Assembly: GCA_029204225.1 (NCBI GenBank)
Contig: CM055102.1
Location: forward strand, 33,104,085 to 33,168,084
Length of the DNA stretch: 64,000 bases
From: Diphasiastrum complanatum
Lineage: Eukaryota > Streptophyta > Lycopodiopsida > Lycopodiales > Lycopodiaceae
Direction: 5' to 3'
A program made the position numbers and the translations under genes. Below are positions 12,428 to 24,036 of this stretch, piece by piece (within the stretch, counting starts at the first letter, position 1; each line of letters opens with the position of its first letter). Under the pieces are notes generated by a model. It searched no databases. It was not told the origin of the DNA and saw nothing but the letters and a program-made list of their open reading frames with translations.

Positions 12428-12529
12428 GGAAAACATTTTGCCCGGTAAAGAATAATGGTCTCAGCCCTTTCAGGCCTCGCCAATGACTCATTACTGGGCA
12501 CAATGTCATATGCCCGATTCATTCCATAA
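12428..12529. mobile_element. Older copy of a foldback (MITE-like) element
   Basis: The words 'acattttgcccggtaaagaa' and 'gggcacaatgtcatatgccc' match the two arms of the better-preserved copy at 12753-12870. The left arm lacks its outermost part and the arms have diverged. Confidence 0.6.
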
Positions 12530-12752
12530 AACGTAAAGGATTGTTGTTGTCTTTTTTGCCCATATTTGAGACTACTTAAAAGTAGAATGGGTGAGCCACC
12601 ATTGTCAAGGCTGATTATGTTTTGCAGATGCAAATTGTGCTTAATAATGGTCTTACGAAAAAAGCTTAGTTCAAAAAACATTGATTATGTTTTCCAAATA
12701 CAAATTCTACTACATAATGGTCATGAGAAAAAGCAACCAATATCCTTTACAC

Positions 12753-12870
12753 AATGGGATGAGCCGGGCAAATGACATTTTACCCGGTAAAGAATCATAG
12801 TCTTGGCCTCTCGAGCCTCGCCTATGACTCTTTAATGGGCAAAATGTCATTTGCCCGTCTCATCCCATAA
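12753..12870. mobile_element. Foldback MITE-like element, about 118 bp
   Basis: The left arm at 12753-12800 (ATGGGATGAG, then GGGCAAATGACATTTT) and the right arm at 12822-12870 (AAAATGTCATTTGCCC, then CTCATCCCAT) are near-perfect reverse complements over about 48 bases, around a loop of about 21 bases. No coding capacity. The RNA or single strand would form one long hairpin. Confidence 0.8.
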
Positions 12871-12922
12871 TGTGTAGTAGGCTCTAGATTAGGTGAGGGA
12901 GTTAATTGAGACTCCAGAGTCA

Positions 12923-13529
12923 CTAAACTTGAATGCCTAAATTGTGATGCATGTGTAGTGAAAATCTTAGAAACAATCCATGGCTGCATACTGCATTCTC
13001 TGCTCCTGAGTTGTGTAGTGATGGAAATAGATCCTTTATCTTTCTCACGAAAGAGGTGAGGTCTTTTCCATCCCACTGCAGATTCGTCAGCTGATCTTCC
13101 AGCATCATAATCTGACTTCTTGATTTCAACTGAAATCTTGTGAGCAGTGCATCCCACATCTCCTTAGCTTTGGAGAGTGTAGCCAGGTCAAGTGTAAGGC
13201 TATCTTCGATGGAAGATGATAGCAAGGCTACTGCCTTGTCGTTTTTCTCCCTCCATTCGCGTAGCTCCTTGTCTGTTGTCGTAGGCATTTCTTCTGTGCC
13301 ATCCACCCAGGGGAAGAGACTTTCGCCCTTGAGTATCAAAGATGTCTTAACTTTCTAGGCTAGAAAGTTAGATCCTAAAGAATTAAGTATGGTGTAGATC
13401 TTATTGTGCATGCTGCTGATTGAAGCCATTGCTTCTTGAAGTCTGTTTTTCTTGTCGTTTGGTTGATTGTCTGAATGCTTGGCCTTTTGGATCGGCTAGC
13501 TTTTCGGCTATGTCAGAATATGACAGGGT
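12923..13529 (-). pseudogene. Copia element C3: gag fragment
   Basis: The main frame, 13339-12923, carries a UBN2-type gag: FPWVDGTEEM, then a helical SKAKEMWDALLTRF stretch and LTSFVRKIKDLF. A second frame at 13604-13401 holds the start of the element. It lies directly downstream (minus strand) of a primer site at 13530-13542. The frame is lost after about 140 codons and nothing of protease or pol remains. Confidence 0.8.
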
Positions 13530-13610
13530 GGCTCTGATACCACTGTTGTGAGTCGAGCGGTGTGCTCTAATATGAATGATGAGAATCATGAGAAGAAAAT
13601 TCACGAGGTT
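13530..13610 (-). repeat. C3 primer-binding site and LTR end
   Basis: On the minus strand 13542-13530 reads TGGTATCAGAGCC, one base after an LTR end ACAACA. The LTR continues outward to an uncertain point near 13610, where it meets ORF B of the T element. A full LTR is not present. Confidence 0.65.
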
Positions 13611-15017
13611 TGGATCAGAACATAAATCCTATTTTCCAGCGTTGTATAAAGAGTATTATGATAGTTTGAATCAATCTATGTTGATAATGGATAATCTACG
13701 ATTCACCCATTTCCATGACCTAGTACTTGCCCAACCATCTTCAAAGAAAAACCACAACCGACGATTCATGAAAATCGTGAGTGATTTTAAACGTGTGGTC
13801 CATTGTGACCAGCACAATCGATCATATCGCTTTTTGCAAGAAGACATGGGTTTTGTGTTTTATCTTTTTGCTCTTGTTCATGAGGACGCGAGAACTTCGA
13901 GGCTTAGCATTGAGGGTGCCTCATCATCAATTGATTTTGTGATATCAGAGTCAGTTATTGTTGATGATGCCTTGGATGATGACGAGGAGGCAATATTGGC
14001 ATCAATGTACGACCGAGCTGAGTCTCATGCATTGTCCATTTCTTCCTTATCTGACGTGAATCCAGATGACAAAACCAAGACTCTCCTCGATTTGCCAGTG
14101 TATTACATAGATAGTGTCGCATATCTCTCACTGAATGATGTTGGAGATGTTCTTGATCTGAGGGAGGATGAAATATTATCAATTTTGTCTAATTTCATCA
14201 AAGAATTCAGGGACTTCATAGATCTCGATGGTGATGATGATCTACGTGCTTCTAGTGATTACAAAGACGGAGATGGATGGATGGATGGGACTGAAGCCCT
14301 ACAGTCAATCATGTCTGAAAGCAGGGCATACCAGACAAATTTGCCTTGTGAGGAGGATTTTCTGAAAATCAGGAACAGATATGTGTCATAGTCTTCGGAA
14401 ACTAGTCCATCCACTGCTTCGATGACCATTGTTGCTGGTCATGATCTACATACTACTGCACTTATTGAAGCTGATGAGCGTGATCTGGTAGGTTATTCTG
14501 GTTTTATCTCAATGAGATTTTTATTCAAATATAGTTATTTTGTTTTTCAAGACATGTGACCTTTGCTCGTATTTTACAGGCTACTGTGGAGGTGGATGCC
14601 TTTGCAACAAGGCATGGATATTTGAGAGAAGGCCAGGGATCACGACAAAGGGATTCATCCCTGTCCAATTATTTGAACTGCTTTGTAAATAAAAAGATTT
14701 GTATTCATCATAGCAAATTTTCTTCAGATGCTGCGACATTAATAATGGCAATTAAATTGTTATCCTATTTCTCGAACGGGCATAAATACCCTCCGAATAC
14801 ATATAAAATTATTTTTGCGAAGAGAGACATTGTGATAGAAGTATTTGGCTATGTAGTTGAGGAAGTTCCGAAAAGGTCTTCCTCCTTAGCTGTTTTCTCT
14901 GGATACATTGACTTGAGCAAAAGAAGATCGATTGATTTTCTAGATCCATATGATAGAAAAAAATTTCTTCATGACCACACAACAAAGCTGATCATTAAAG
15001 ACGAAGAGAAACAATGA
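13610..15017 (+). pseudogene. T element ORF B, two exons with one stop
   Basis: An open frame runs to a TAG at 14389-14391. If that stop is ignored the frame stays open to 14487 and then meets a GTAGGT...TTTTACAG intron (14488-14579). Exon 2 continues in phase to the stop at 15017. The protein is acidic in the middle (DDALDDDEEA) and has no domain I can name. Exon 2 (HHSKF, TLIMAIKLL) aligns with 42076-42369 in T3, where an intron sits at the same place. The 3' end faces the end of ORF A at 15170, the tail-to-tail layout also seen in T3. The start is obscured by the C3 LTR. Confidence 0.6.
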
Positions 15018-15169
15018 TTTTGCCTTGCATTGTACTTGAAATGATGCGATATAATACATATACTTATTTCGTCTGATATCATGAAAATTACTATGGGTCG
15101 AGTCTTGCATCAATATTATTTCGTCTATAAATTTGCATGCCTTTCTGAATTTTTGATAATTTGTTGATC

Positions 15170-15411
15170 TAGTTTTATATCAGATTTGAATATGTCTGTA
15201 GAACCATTGAAATAGCTGGATGATGTAACTATTTTTTTGAGATGTTCCACCATGTTGTGTATTTCGATGAAATCCTGCTCTGGCTTGCCAATGCGATTTC
15301 TCCATTCCTTGTGATGACCAAATACCTGTCGTAAGCTTTTGCAAAAAATGATGCATGATGTCGTAAAATGTGCTGCAATATCAAAGATACAAATATTGTC
15401 ATATTAATCAT
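15170..15411 (-). pseudogene. T element ORF A, C-terminal fragment
   Basis: A short frame with LQHILRHHASFFAKAYDRY matches the T3 piece at 42607-42837 (MQHILRHHSTFFA). It lies just after ORF B and points towards it. The rest of ORF A is missing to the right of 15411. Confidence 0.6.
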
Positions 15412-15419
15412 TTTAAATT

Positions 15420-16620
15420 TAGCATATGTGCAATGAGATTATGAGTCTGTTAACAAGAAAAAAGTTGGAAAAAGTGACCAAAAGGGTGGAAACAGTAAAA
15501 AAAATTGAGAAAGCGGAAAACAAAAAAAGGGTGAGGGCAACAATGGTTCTGAGCGCGGATCTGGATTCAGAGAGTGCAGATGATGGTTGGTAGAAAATTT
15601 GGTAGCAATTGGAGAACTTTGAAAATTTTGCTTGAAATTTTGGCAGAGCTTCGCTAGGTAAAGTAACAAATGACTCGAATTCTGCCCATATATAGCAGAA
15701 ATTAGAGCACGTATTAGGTAAATTGCACTTTCTCCAGCTCAATTCCAACCAAATTTTTGCAAGGACCTTCTTCACATATTCTAAGACTACAGAGAAGTCT
15801 ACGAGAGTTCAGAAGGTGATTTGACCACCCTACGAAGGTTCTAAGAGGGTTCAGACAGTCTATGAGGGTTCAATCCTCGCAGGGAGTGATCTCTCGCACA
15901 ACTTGCTCCAGACATTGGATTTTCAAGATCAAAACCTATAGGCAGGCTAATTTCATTGCTGTGATTCCATTTATGCCCCTTGCAAAGGTTGGTTTGCTGA
16001 TCTTGATGCTTTATGAAGGTTCTGAAGATTATGCCTTTATGAACTCTCGCAAACACTCAAATTTGATGATTTTTTCATCAGTAACTCTCGCAAAAATTTT
16101 CATAGGTGCATCTAGGTCAGATCCGGTGACTGTCAAAGTTTCAAGAGCTACCTCTCAAGGGATCTCCAAAAATCATGAAGAAAATGCTCTTTTTGAGTGT
16201 TTTTTGATGAGATCTTGAGATTCTCTGATCCTTAGCTCTTGTAAACTGTTATTCCATTGCATCTAGTTTAGATATGATTATGGAGAGCTCTCTGAAAAAT
16301 TATGATGGACATTTGGTGGTTGATCCATCAGTTTAAGTGAATTTTGTCTTTGTTTTGTCACATTTTCTTGAGATCAATGTCTTTGTTTTGCAAAATTGGA
16401 GGCTGAGTGATGTAATCTGATGATTTGCTTCTCGGTTGATTCTATCTGGATGTAGATCTTACTTGGATCTTGTTGGATGCTGTCAGATCTTATTAGATCT
16501 TGCTGGATCTTGATGGATCTGGATTGATTTGATTAGATTTCTCAAGATCTGGGTGTGATGACCTTAAAGATGGACTTTTTGTGACTTGTCATCACCATCC
16601 CTGATCTGTTTCCCTATGGT
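15420..16620. other. Non-coding stretch, probably 3' part of the gypsy element
   Basis: No convincing frame. The sequence has a run of GATCTT/GGATCT words at 16440-16560 and repeated 'gagggttc' words at 15780-15880. It lies downstream of the minus-strand gypsy pol block, so it may be that element's 3' untranslated region or LTR; no LTR partner was found. Confidence 0.35.
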
Positions 16621-16629
16621 AGCCAATAC

Positions 16630-18640
16630 TTGTGCAAACAGCTACCATTGATGGGTGTGTCAAAAGGTGTCCCATCTAACTTCTCGAGGTTCATGACTCC
16701 ATGGCTGAGAATTTCCTTTGTTCGAACCGGGCCTTCGCCAGTGAACTTCAACTTTTCTTTGATCGCCTTGGTCTTATACATGAGGACCAGATCTCCAGAT
16801 CAAAGATCTTTCTTGTGCAACCGGCGATCGTGCCATGCCTTGCATCGTTCCTTCTCAGCTGCCAATGCATGTACAACTAGTAAACGTGTTTCACAAAGTT
16901 TATGCAGTGCTTCATGGTGTAATTGTAGAGATCTGGATTCATCAAGGCATTGTATTGTGGCGATCCTTAATGATGATACCAAAAATTCTACTGGCATTAC
17001 TACATCCTGACCATAGACTAGTTGAAATGGCGTTCGATCACTGCTTCCCTCGTAAGCTATCTTGAATGCCCACATGGCAACATGTCACCTTGTGCTCCTA
17101 ATCAAATCTGCTAGTTTCGACTGTTCTTGTGAGTACGCTACATAGGATCTTATTGGATGATTTGGCCTGTCCATTACCACGAGGATAATAAGGTGTGCTG
17201 AATCTATGGATCACAGAGAATTCCTCCAATAGGACCTTAATGGTCTCATTGACAAAATGGCTTCCGCGATTGCTGACTATCTCCACTGGACATCCAAAGC
17301 CCACAATGATATTCTCATACAGGACCTTGGCAGTTGTTTGAGCGTCAATTGTCCGCACTGCCTTGGCTTCAACCCACTTGGTGAGGTAATCTGTGGCCAC
17401 GATAATATATCGGACTTAAGAACTTTTTACGGCAGGGTGAATTGGACCGATATAGTTCAATCTTCACTTCTCGAATGGCGCTTCAGCTAGAACTGGATGT
17501 AGAAGATTATAATTCAGCCTTGTCGGCCTCTTAGCTCTTTGGCACACATCACATTTTTTCAGATATTCATATGTATCTTTATGAATCGTTGGCCACCAGC
17601 ATCTTGATTGTAGGAAATTGCGAACTATAATGTCGGATGCAAAATGGCCCCCACCCATGCCTTCATGTTAAATTGATATAATTTGGGTGGCCTCGTGTGG
17701 AAGAATACACCTTGGAAGAATGCCATCTAGTCCTCTTTGATACAATTGGCCAGCAATCAGCTGGTAAGTTATCGCCTTTAGAATCAACTTTTGCTGTTCT
17801 ACCTTAGGTAGTGCTTTATCTGGTTGGCCCCGCATTAGATACTCAACTATATCAGCGGCCCACTCAGGTACAGTGTCAATATAAAATAAGGCAACATTAG
17901 GTAGCTCATCATCAGACTGGACTGTTGTTTCCTTCTCCTTGATTTGCGACACATAATCCACCATGTAATGTTGTTTTCCCTTGGGAACGATTATCCTAAA
18001 ATCAAACTCCAACAACAGAAGTAACCATCGAGTGATTCTTCCTGTGTTGCATGTTTTATTAACAAGATAGAGCAAGGGTTGATGGTCCGTATAAAAAGCA
18101 AAATGGGTGGCCATCAAATAACGTCTAAACTTCTTAACCGCATAAATCATCCCAGTGTCTCCCGCTCTGTGGTCGAATTGACGGCTTGCAAATCGGATTG
18201 AGAAATTCTTTTTGTGTTTTCCTGGCTAGGTTAAGACAACTCCTACTGCATACTTCGATGCATCCACATGCACATGAAAATCAATGGACCAATTGGGTGG
18301 ATGTAGTATTGGCGCTGAGACCAATGCATCTTTAAGCTTCTGAAAAGCCTTTAGGGCTTCCTCAGACCAATGTGTCTCCATTGTGAGTTTGTAGATTGGT
18401 CATGCTAGCTCCGCAAAGTCCAAAATGAAAATCATGTAGTAATTAGCATGATCCATGAAGATGTAGACCTCTCAGATCGTTCCTGGTGGTGGCAGATTGA
18501 CAATGATCTTGATTCACTTTCCGTAAATGGTAAGAGGAAATGGTCCTTCTTGGTGACTACATTTAACGCTTTCAGATTCACACAAATCCGCATCTTGTTG
18601 TTCTTCTTGGGTACTTGACTATTGGTGATATCCACTCAGT
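16630..18640 (-). pseudogene. Ty3/gypsy pol: RT remnant, RNase H, integrase
   Basis: On the minus strand the order is a reverse transcriptase start (KMRICVNLKALN, 18635-18432), a gap where the catalytic RT core is missing, and then connection and RNase H (FHVHVDASKYAVGVVLT near 18270, followed by FRRYLMATHFAFYTDHQPLL). The HHCC integrase finger follows (GGGHF..., CDVCQRAKR, 17658-17464), then the integrase core (ATDYLTKWVEA, IVSNRGSHF, PRGNGQAKSSNK) and the C-terminal part (17075-16800). The second catalytic Asp (usual SDRG or SDQG) is Asn and the usual Glu of NGQ-x-E is Lys, so this integrase could not act. Many shifts and stops. Confidence 0.9.
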
Positions 18641-18949
18641 GTGCTTGATTTTTTTTTTTGCAACAAATTTGTTTTATACATTAGAGGAGTTACAAACATC
18701 AAAAGGGCCGTCTAAAAAATGCCACATAAGACAAAAAAACATCGGATCTTAAAACTTCAGTGGACTTTCAGGTCTAGTTTAGCTTAACCTTACTAGTAAT
18801 GTGTAGTTAACATTACACGATTATGACGCATGCAACTGCGACTTCAAGAACCTATGACGCTCATTAACTAACTTTTTCAAATTTGAAAATGAGATTGTGT
18901 CCCTCGTTTTAACTAGCAAGAGAATAAACATAGAATCTCAGGTATGCCA

Positions 18950-19605
18950 TGTGAAAATTGTCAACATTTCCTAGCTAGTTTGAGGCCTAAATTGGCTAAA
19001 ATTGTAAATAGTTTTGGTTCTGGAGTTTCACACGTGTGAACCAGGCCACAATGTTTTTATTTACTGTATTTTTTCAGTATGATGAAGTGTCAAACTTCAT
19101 ACCCTTCAAAATGAGACCATTTTGATGTATTTTGGTCATATAAGCCATTTTTAGCTATTTTTCCTATATAGGGAATATCTAGGGTCAAGTACCTTCTAGA
19201 GAGAGGAGAGAGAGTCATCTTCCTCATCCATAAATAGTAGGGAAGTCGTGGAAAACAGGTTGGAGAAACCTTTTGTATGCTTCATTGAGATCAATAGATC
19301 ATTGTCATTGTTTCTTCCTCCATTGAGAGCATTGTTGTGTGTATTGTCTTCAAGCTATTGTGTATGATCTTAGGTGCTTTCCAAAAGTGATAGGCTGATG
19401 TATTATGGACTGTATAATGCTATTTTGGGCCGCACTTGATGTTTATGGAAGTTTCCATTTGTGATAAATGCTTTTTGATCAAGTTCTTTGCATTCTAGGT
19501 AGCATAGAATGTGTTGCCAATTCCTAGCTTATGTAGTTTGGAGTGCAAGCATTCAAGCCAATGATCTTGGAGTTTAGATCCACTTAGGATCTGTATTTTT
19601 CACAT
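18950..19605 (+). repeat. LTR copy (family V), plus orientation
   Basis: The sequence from about 18950, including TTTCACACGTGTGAA at about 19027 and the block 'gatcaatagatcattgtcat', matches the reverse complement of the C7 LTR at 48761-49540. It ends 'tttttcaca' at about 19605 without a primer site behind it, so it is a solo or truncated LTR. The left edge is approximate; 18640-18950 holds nothing recognised. Confidence 0.7.
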
Positions 19606-19639
19606 GCCATGGATAAAGAATAGTGTCTATTTTCTTTTT

Positions 19640-21211
19640 GGTCTGTTAGCTGATGTTTGCAGAGATGTCTCAGTTTCATCTACACATTGTTCTCCCTGCC
19701 GAGAATGCTCCAATAGCTAAAAGAGGAGTAGTGAAAGAATCCACAGTTTCTCCACTTGATATGATCGCTCACAAAATCAACCAAAGAAAGAATTACGATT
19801 TTTGGATTGACAAAAGTTTGTATCCATTGGATTTGAGCTCGATGCAAGCTCCACAATTCCAATCCATCACACAATTAATAAAGTTTTTGTGTGATGGAGA
19901 AAACAGTTTACTGGGTTATTGTGAAAGATTGATGACTTATGGTGTTGCAAACCCTGTTCAGAAAATACAGAGTTTAGAATGCATCTTAAATGGTTTGCTT
20001 GCTAACTATAGAGAAAAAGAGACCGCATTATCACAAACAAAAAAAGATAATGCACATTTACATAATATTATATTAAATTTGAATGCAAGTAATGATCAAT
20101 TCCAGCAAGTTGTTCAGACATTACGTATATCAAATGACCAGTTAAAAGAATAAACTTGCATACTAGATAAGAAATTAAAAAGAAACAAGCGAAAAAGAAC
20201 TCTGAAGGACATTGATGAGCTTTCGTTAAATGGAGGCCAACGGAGAAAAAGGATTTAAGCATTTAAGTAAGAATTTGATTTGAATCAATTATATTTTAGT
20301 TTTGTGAAGTAGCATGACATTTATTATGTGTCCTATTTGGGTTTCTTGATTTTCATAATCATTTGCAAATCAGCATTGGTTGCAAATCAGCATAAAAAAG
20401 ACAATGACTTGATTAGAAAATCATTGAGTTCGGTATTGATAACCAAGTCCACAAAGTCTTTATTGGACAATAGTCGATATTCTCGAATCAAGTCCAAGGT
20501 CACTGAGGCTTTGATGAACGAGGTCGGTAAGGTAATCGACCGAACGTTAATTCAGGGAGCATGTGATTTCTCAGGTATTAGCAGGGAGGCATATGTGAGT
20601 ATATTTAAAATTATTAAAGAGTCTTTTGGACAATTGCACGTAAGAAAATTTCCCATTCCTCGCCCTTTTCAGATAAGATTAAAGAGAGATGTATTGAATA
20701 AGGGTATGCAAAACATCATTGGAATTCCTTTTCACATCAATGAGATTTACAATTCAAAGTCTGGCAATTTGTCATATAATCTACTAACAACTTATTTGTG
20801 GATTTGAATCATTTATTGAGATTAATAGTGAAATTCTATAATATTACAAGTGTTAGAATGAGCAAACTTATTCTGGTGGTCAAGCTAGATGAATCGGAAG
20901 TTATAAAAGGACAAAAGTTGGAAAGAGTAAGTATTACTCTCATGAATGGAGCATTGAGCAATGCAACAAACTCAAGGAATCTCAACTTTAGTGTGCAATC
21001 AGAAAACAACATATGGTGGCTAGCATGTTTTCAGGTAAAAAACGGCTATTGTTCATGTGCAATTTTTTTTAGTAATTGTTTTGAAGCAATTGCTCGATTA
21101 GAGGAAGTGTTGTCAAAAGCAGGCCTTCATAAAGGCCATGTTAAAATACAAAAAGATGAAAAGCTTTCGGGAAAAACAGGAAACATACAAGACATGTTTA
21201 ATATCCTTTGA
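19640..21211 (+). pseudogene. T element copy T2: ORF A, broken
   Basis: The N-terminal frame, 19653-20153, carries DFWIDKSLYPLDL, an NSLLGYCERLM motif and a long coiled coil. Two in-frame stops follow in the basic region (KRNKRKRTL). An intron GTAAGA...CAG spans about 20267-20373, as in T1 and T3. The second exon has SISREAY-like and MQNIIGIPFHINEIYNS motifs, then a frameshift, then VKLDESEVIKGQKLERV and NNIWWLACF. The exon with the second acidic block and the Cys pair is missing: the frame jumps to LEEVLSKAGLHKGHVKI. T2 therefore keeps only the first of the proposed catalytic acids. Confidence 0.65.
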
Positions 21212-21278
21212 AAAACTTTAAATATAGATAGTTTTATACTAGTTTTTAGTTTACAAATGCATGCAAAAATGGTGCATT

Positions 21279-21281
<3 letters not shown>

Positions 21282-21328
<47 letters not shown>
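21282..21328. repeat. (GT)n microsatellite
   Basis: About 23 uninterrupted GT units lie just after the truncated end of T2 ORF A. Confidence 0.95.
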
Positions 21329-21331
<3 letters not shown>

Positions 21332-21796
21332 AAATAAATTTTTATGAAAGAATTGTTTTCTTGTATCGCTTATTGTGCTCTTGGGAAGTTTGTTTTTTCT
21401 TACTCCATTTATTGTTAAAAAATAAATCATAAATTTTGTGACAAATTTTTATCCATGTATGTAAATGTTTGTTTTCGAGATACCTCTCAAAATATAATTC
21501 AAGTTTAATGAAAATAATAATACAAAATTCTTATCTCTAAATAGCAAATAACGTAATTGATAGAATTTTTTGTCATGGAGGATTGATTGTGTAAATCCTT
21601 GAAATAACATAGATTTAACTCATCTATTAAAAGAACATATCCACAACACTTTGCATGTAAAAATTGGATTTTTTATTTTAAAACTATAATATTGTACATT
21701 GCACAAAACACAAATCATTTGTGAAGCTCATATGAATAAGATATCAAATTTGAAATAGCTGGCAATGTTTGCGCACACACAAATTGGTGACTTCGA

Positions 21797-24036
21797 TAGT
21801 GGAATCAAGTTCCCGTTTCTTTTTTCCACCTGAACACAAGAGATTTGATATAATCTCTTGCATCTTGCTCGGAAAATTGCTCTTTCTTCAAACCCAAATG
21901 CATTGCAAAAGTAAGTGCTTCACCTCGTGACATTATCCTTGAATTCCAGTAAGGATAGACCAATGCAATACCGTATGATAGCTCTATCTGTTCAGCATCA
22001 AGTTCCTCGTATATGGATTGGACATTTGCTTTGTTTTGGTCTTCTGATACTGCAACGTGTAGTGAAACACCACTTTGACATAGCAAAGATTTGGATTCCC
22101 ATTGAAATTTTTCAATTACAGGTCTCAAATAACCATAAAGGGAGTGATTCTCATGAACTTGTCGTTGACCGATATTTTGTTTGATGTATGTTTGAACATC
22201 AGAAGTCATTTTCAATCTCTCCAAATATGTCCACAACACATCGTTGAGGTAATTGTCATCATTATATCCATCAAATGTTTTTGGAAAAATACAATTGAAT
22301 GGATTGTTCATACATGCTTTGTATGTAAGTTGTCGACTAATATTGTATTATGATTCTTTAAGTCTGAACAAAAATGTTTTCAAACAAAGCACAAAGGTTT
22401 GAAATCAGCAATAACATTATTTTTATCTGGTCTAATAATATCTTTTTGTTGATAGCAATTCTCCTTGCCCCATATCATAAACAATGGTATTTTGTGCCTA
22501 GCTTGACGCTCCATGAAAGAGTATATGCTCAAAATATTTTTGTAAGCCATTGTTGACCAAATTCCAACTTTAAGCAATGATAAAAGTTTGTTAAGAAACT
22601 CCAACCATCCTGGGCGTAGCTATATCCACTTTCCTTGAAATTTGTGAATATTTTTCAAGCCAGGATGTTTGTCCCATTATTTTAAAAGAACACCATTTAG
22701 ATCTAAGATAATATACATGTTATCATCATACTGTCTGGTCTTTTGAACCTAAAAAACATGTTTAAAGTGATATATCAAAACATGAGTAATATCATATTTG
22801 TCTCTTATCGTAGGTCACGTTAACTATGTATCTACTTGTTCTTCTTGTAGTGATTGTTGTGAAATGCCCATAGGTATATTTTCCTCCACATAAAATTCTC
22901 TACTAGCATTGATATTTGGATCTTCATACAAAGTATCTTTTTGGATATCGTAAACTTGGAGATCTTGTGATGCTTGATCCAATGATTTCAAAAAATCTTC
23001 GAAAAGTTTTTCATTTGCATCGTCTATTGTGACATTATCCTTATTGTGGTCCTTGTGCAAACTTGCGCTTCTATAAAAAAAAATTTACTTCTGAAAGAAC
23101 ATCAACCATCATAGAATAATAGCCCTCAAGAAATTTTTTTTCACATGAGCTGTTTACAAAGGTGATTGTATTTCTTTCATTTCGTAATGCTTCTCTCATA
23201 CCATATCCTCCAGTATAAGCATCGATTACCACTTTTCCTTTGGGACAAAACGAAGAGATTATATTGACATACAATTGACGATCCTTAGGATATTTGCTTA
23301 TTCCTCCAACAATGTGGCATTGTTCATAAAGAATTGGGTTATAGAAAATTATAGCTTTTGATTTTTCTTCTAACAACTCCGCATCGGCCATAGTGTCTTC
23401 ATCAGCATCATCTTCAACTTCCTGGTAGATAATGGATGGCATTTGATTACCACCAATATCTATTAAACTTTTCAATCTTTCTTTTCTTCTATCTTGGATA
23501 TGAATGCCATAAGTATACAAAGATCATGACTGAGAATATACTTTTTGGTATGCATGGTTCCCGTGGTATATGATCCATATTGTATAGAAAATGAACCTGC
23601 TATGTGTTTCAACGTGTTTTCTAGATGATACAACGAAGGACCATATGGAACAAACAAAATAAAAACATATGAATCACCTAAGTGGATATTCGCAATACAA
23701 TCAACCAACCTTTCAAATGACTCTGTTGTCCATTCGACATCTTTTCCTTGTGAGGTTGTATCTAAGATAATTAAGCCGATGTCGTTGTCGTTGCCACAAG
23801 CTGCAACCACTTCAGTAAAACATGATAGCATAGGTCCAACATTACATATTTTCCATGGGTTTTCAAGAGTGCATTGTTGTATTCCAGACACCCTGGCATA
23901 GGCCAATCGTAAGTTTGTTTGCACAGTTTCTGGCAATTTTGCTTTCTTTTTTGTTTTGTTGATAGCGTTTTTCATCCACTCAGCACTACAATTGTACATT
24001 TTTTTGTATGTACCTTCTTGTATTCCATACTTTCTA
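21797..24036 (-). pseudogene. Methyltransferase-like plus FCP1/HAD phosphatase-like fusion, decayed
   Basis: On the minus strand, 24036-23472 codes for a domain with GLIILDTTSQG where beta-class DNA amino-methyltransferases have DPPY. After a frameshift near 23510, the frame to 23071 holds the SAM-binding half: KDRQLYVNIISSF, then VVIDAYTGGYG in place of D-P-F-x-G-x-G. A T-run slip at about 23080 and an acidic linker (23060-22824) follow, then an intron of about 80 bp (GTAGAT...TTTTTTAG). Next comes an FCP1/NIF HAD phosphatase: ILDLNGVLL (motif I), KVGIWSTMAYKN (motif II), ILVDN near 22340, and NCIFP then LERLKMTSDVQTYI. The last about 80 codons are unassigned. Stops and shifts mark a pseudogene; its 5' end is cut by the gypsy LTR. 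It lies tail-to-tail with T2 ORF A. Confidence 0.65.

Noticed and set aside
13955-14182. Minus-strand frame opposite ORF B
   Set aside because: Shadow of the longer ORF B, which is supported by a second copy.
15419-15775. Minus-strand frame of 118 codons with a hydrophobic FLFSAFSIFF stretch
   Set aside because: Low-complexity T-rich sequence without any homologous block or neighbour support.
21797-24036. Reading the methyltransferase/HAD gene as an active cellular gene
   Set aside because: At least two frameshifts, several stops and an LTR-cut 5' end argue against function at this locus.
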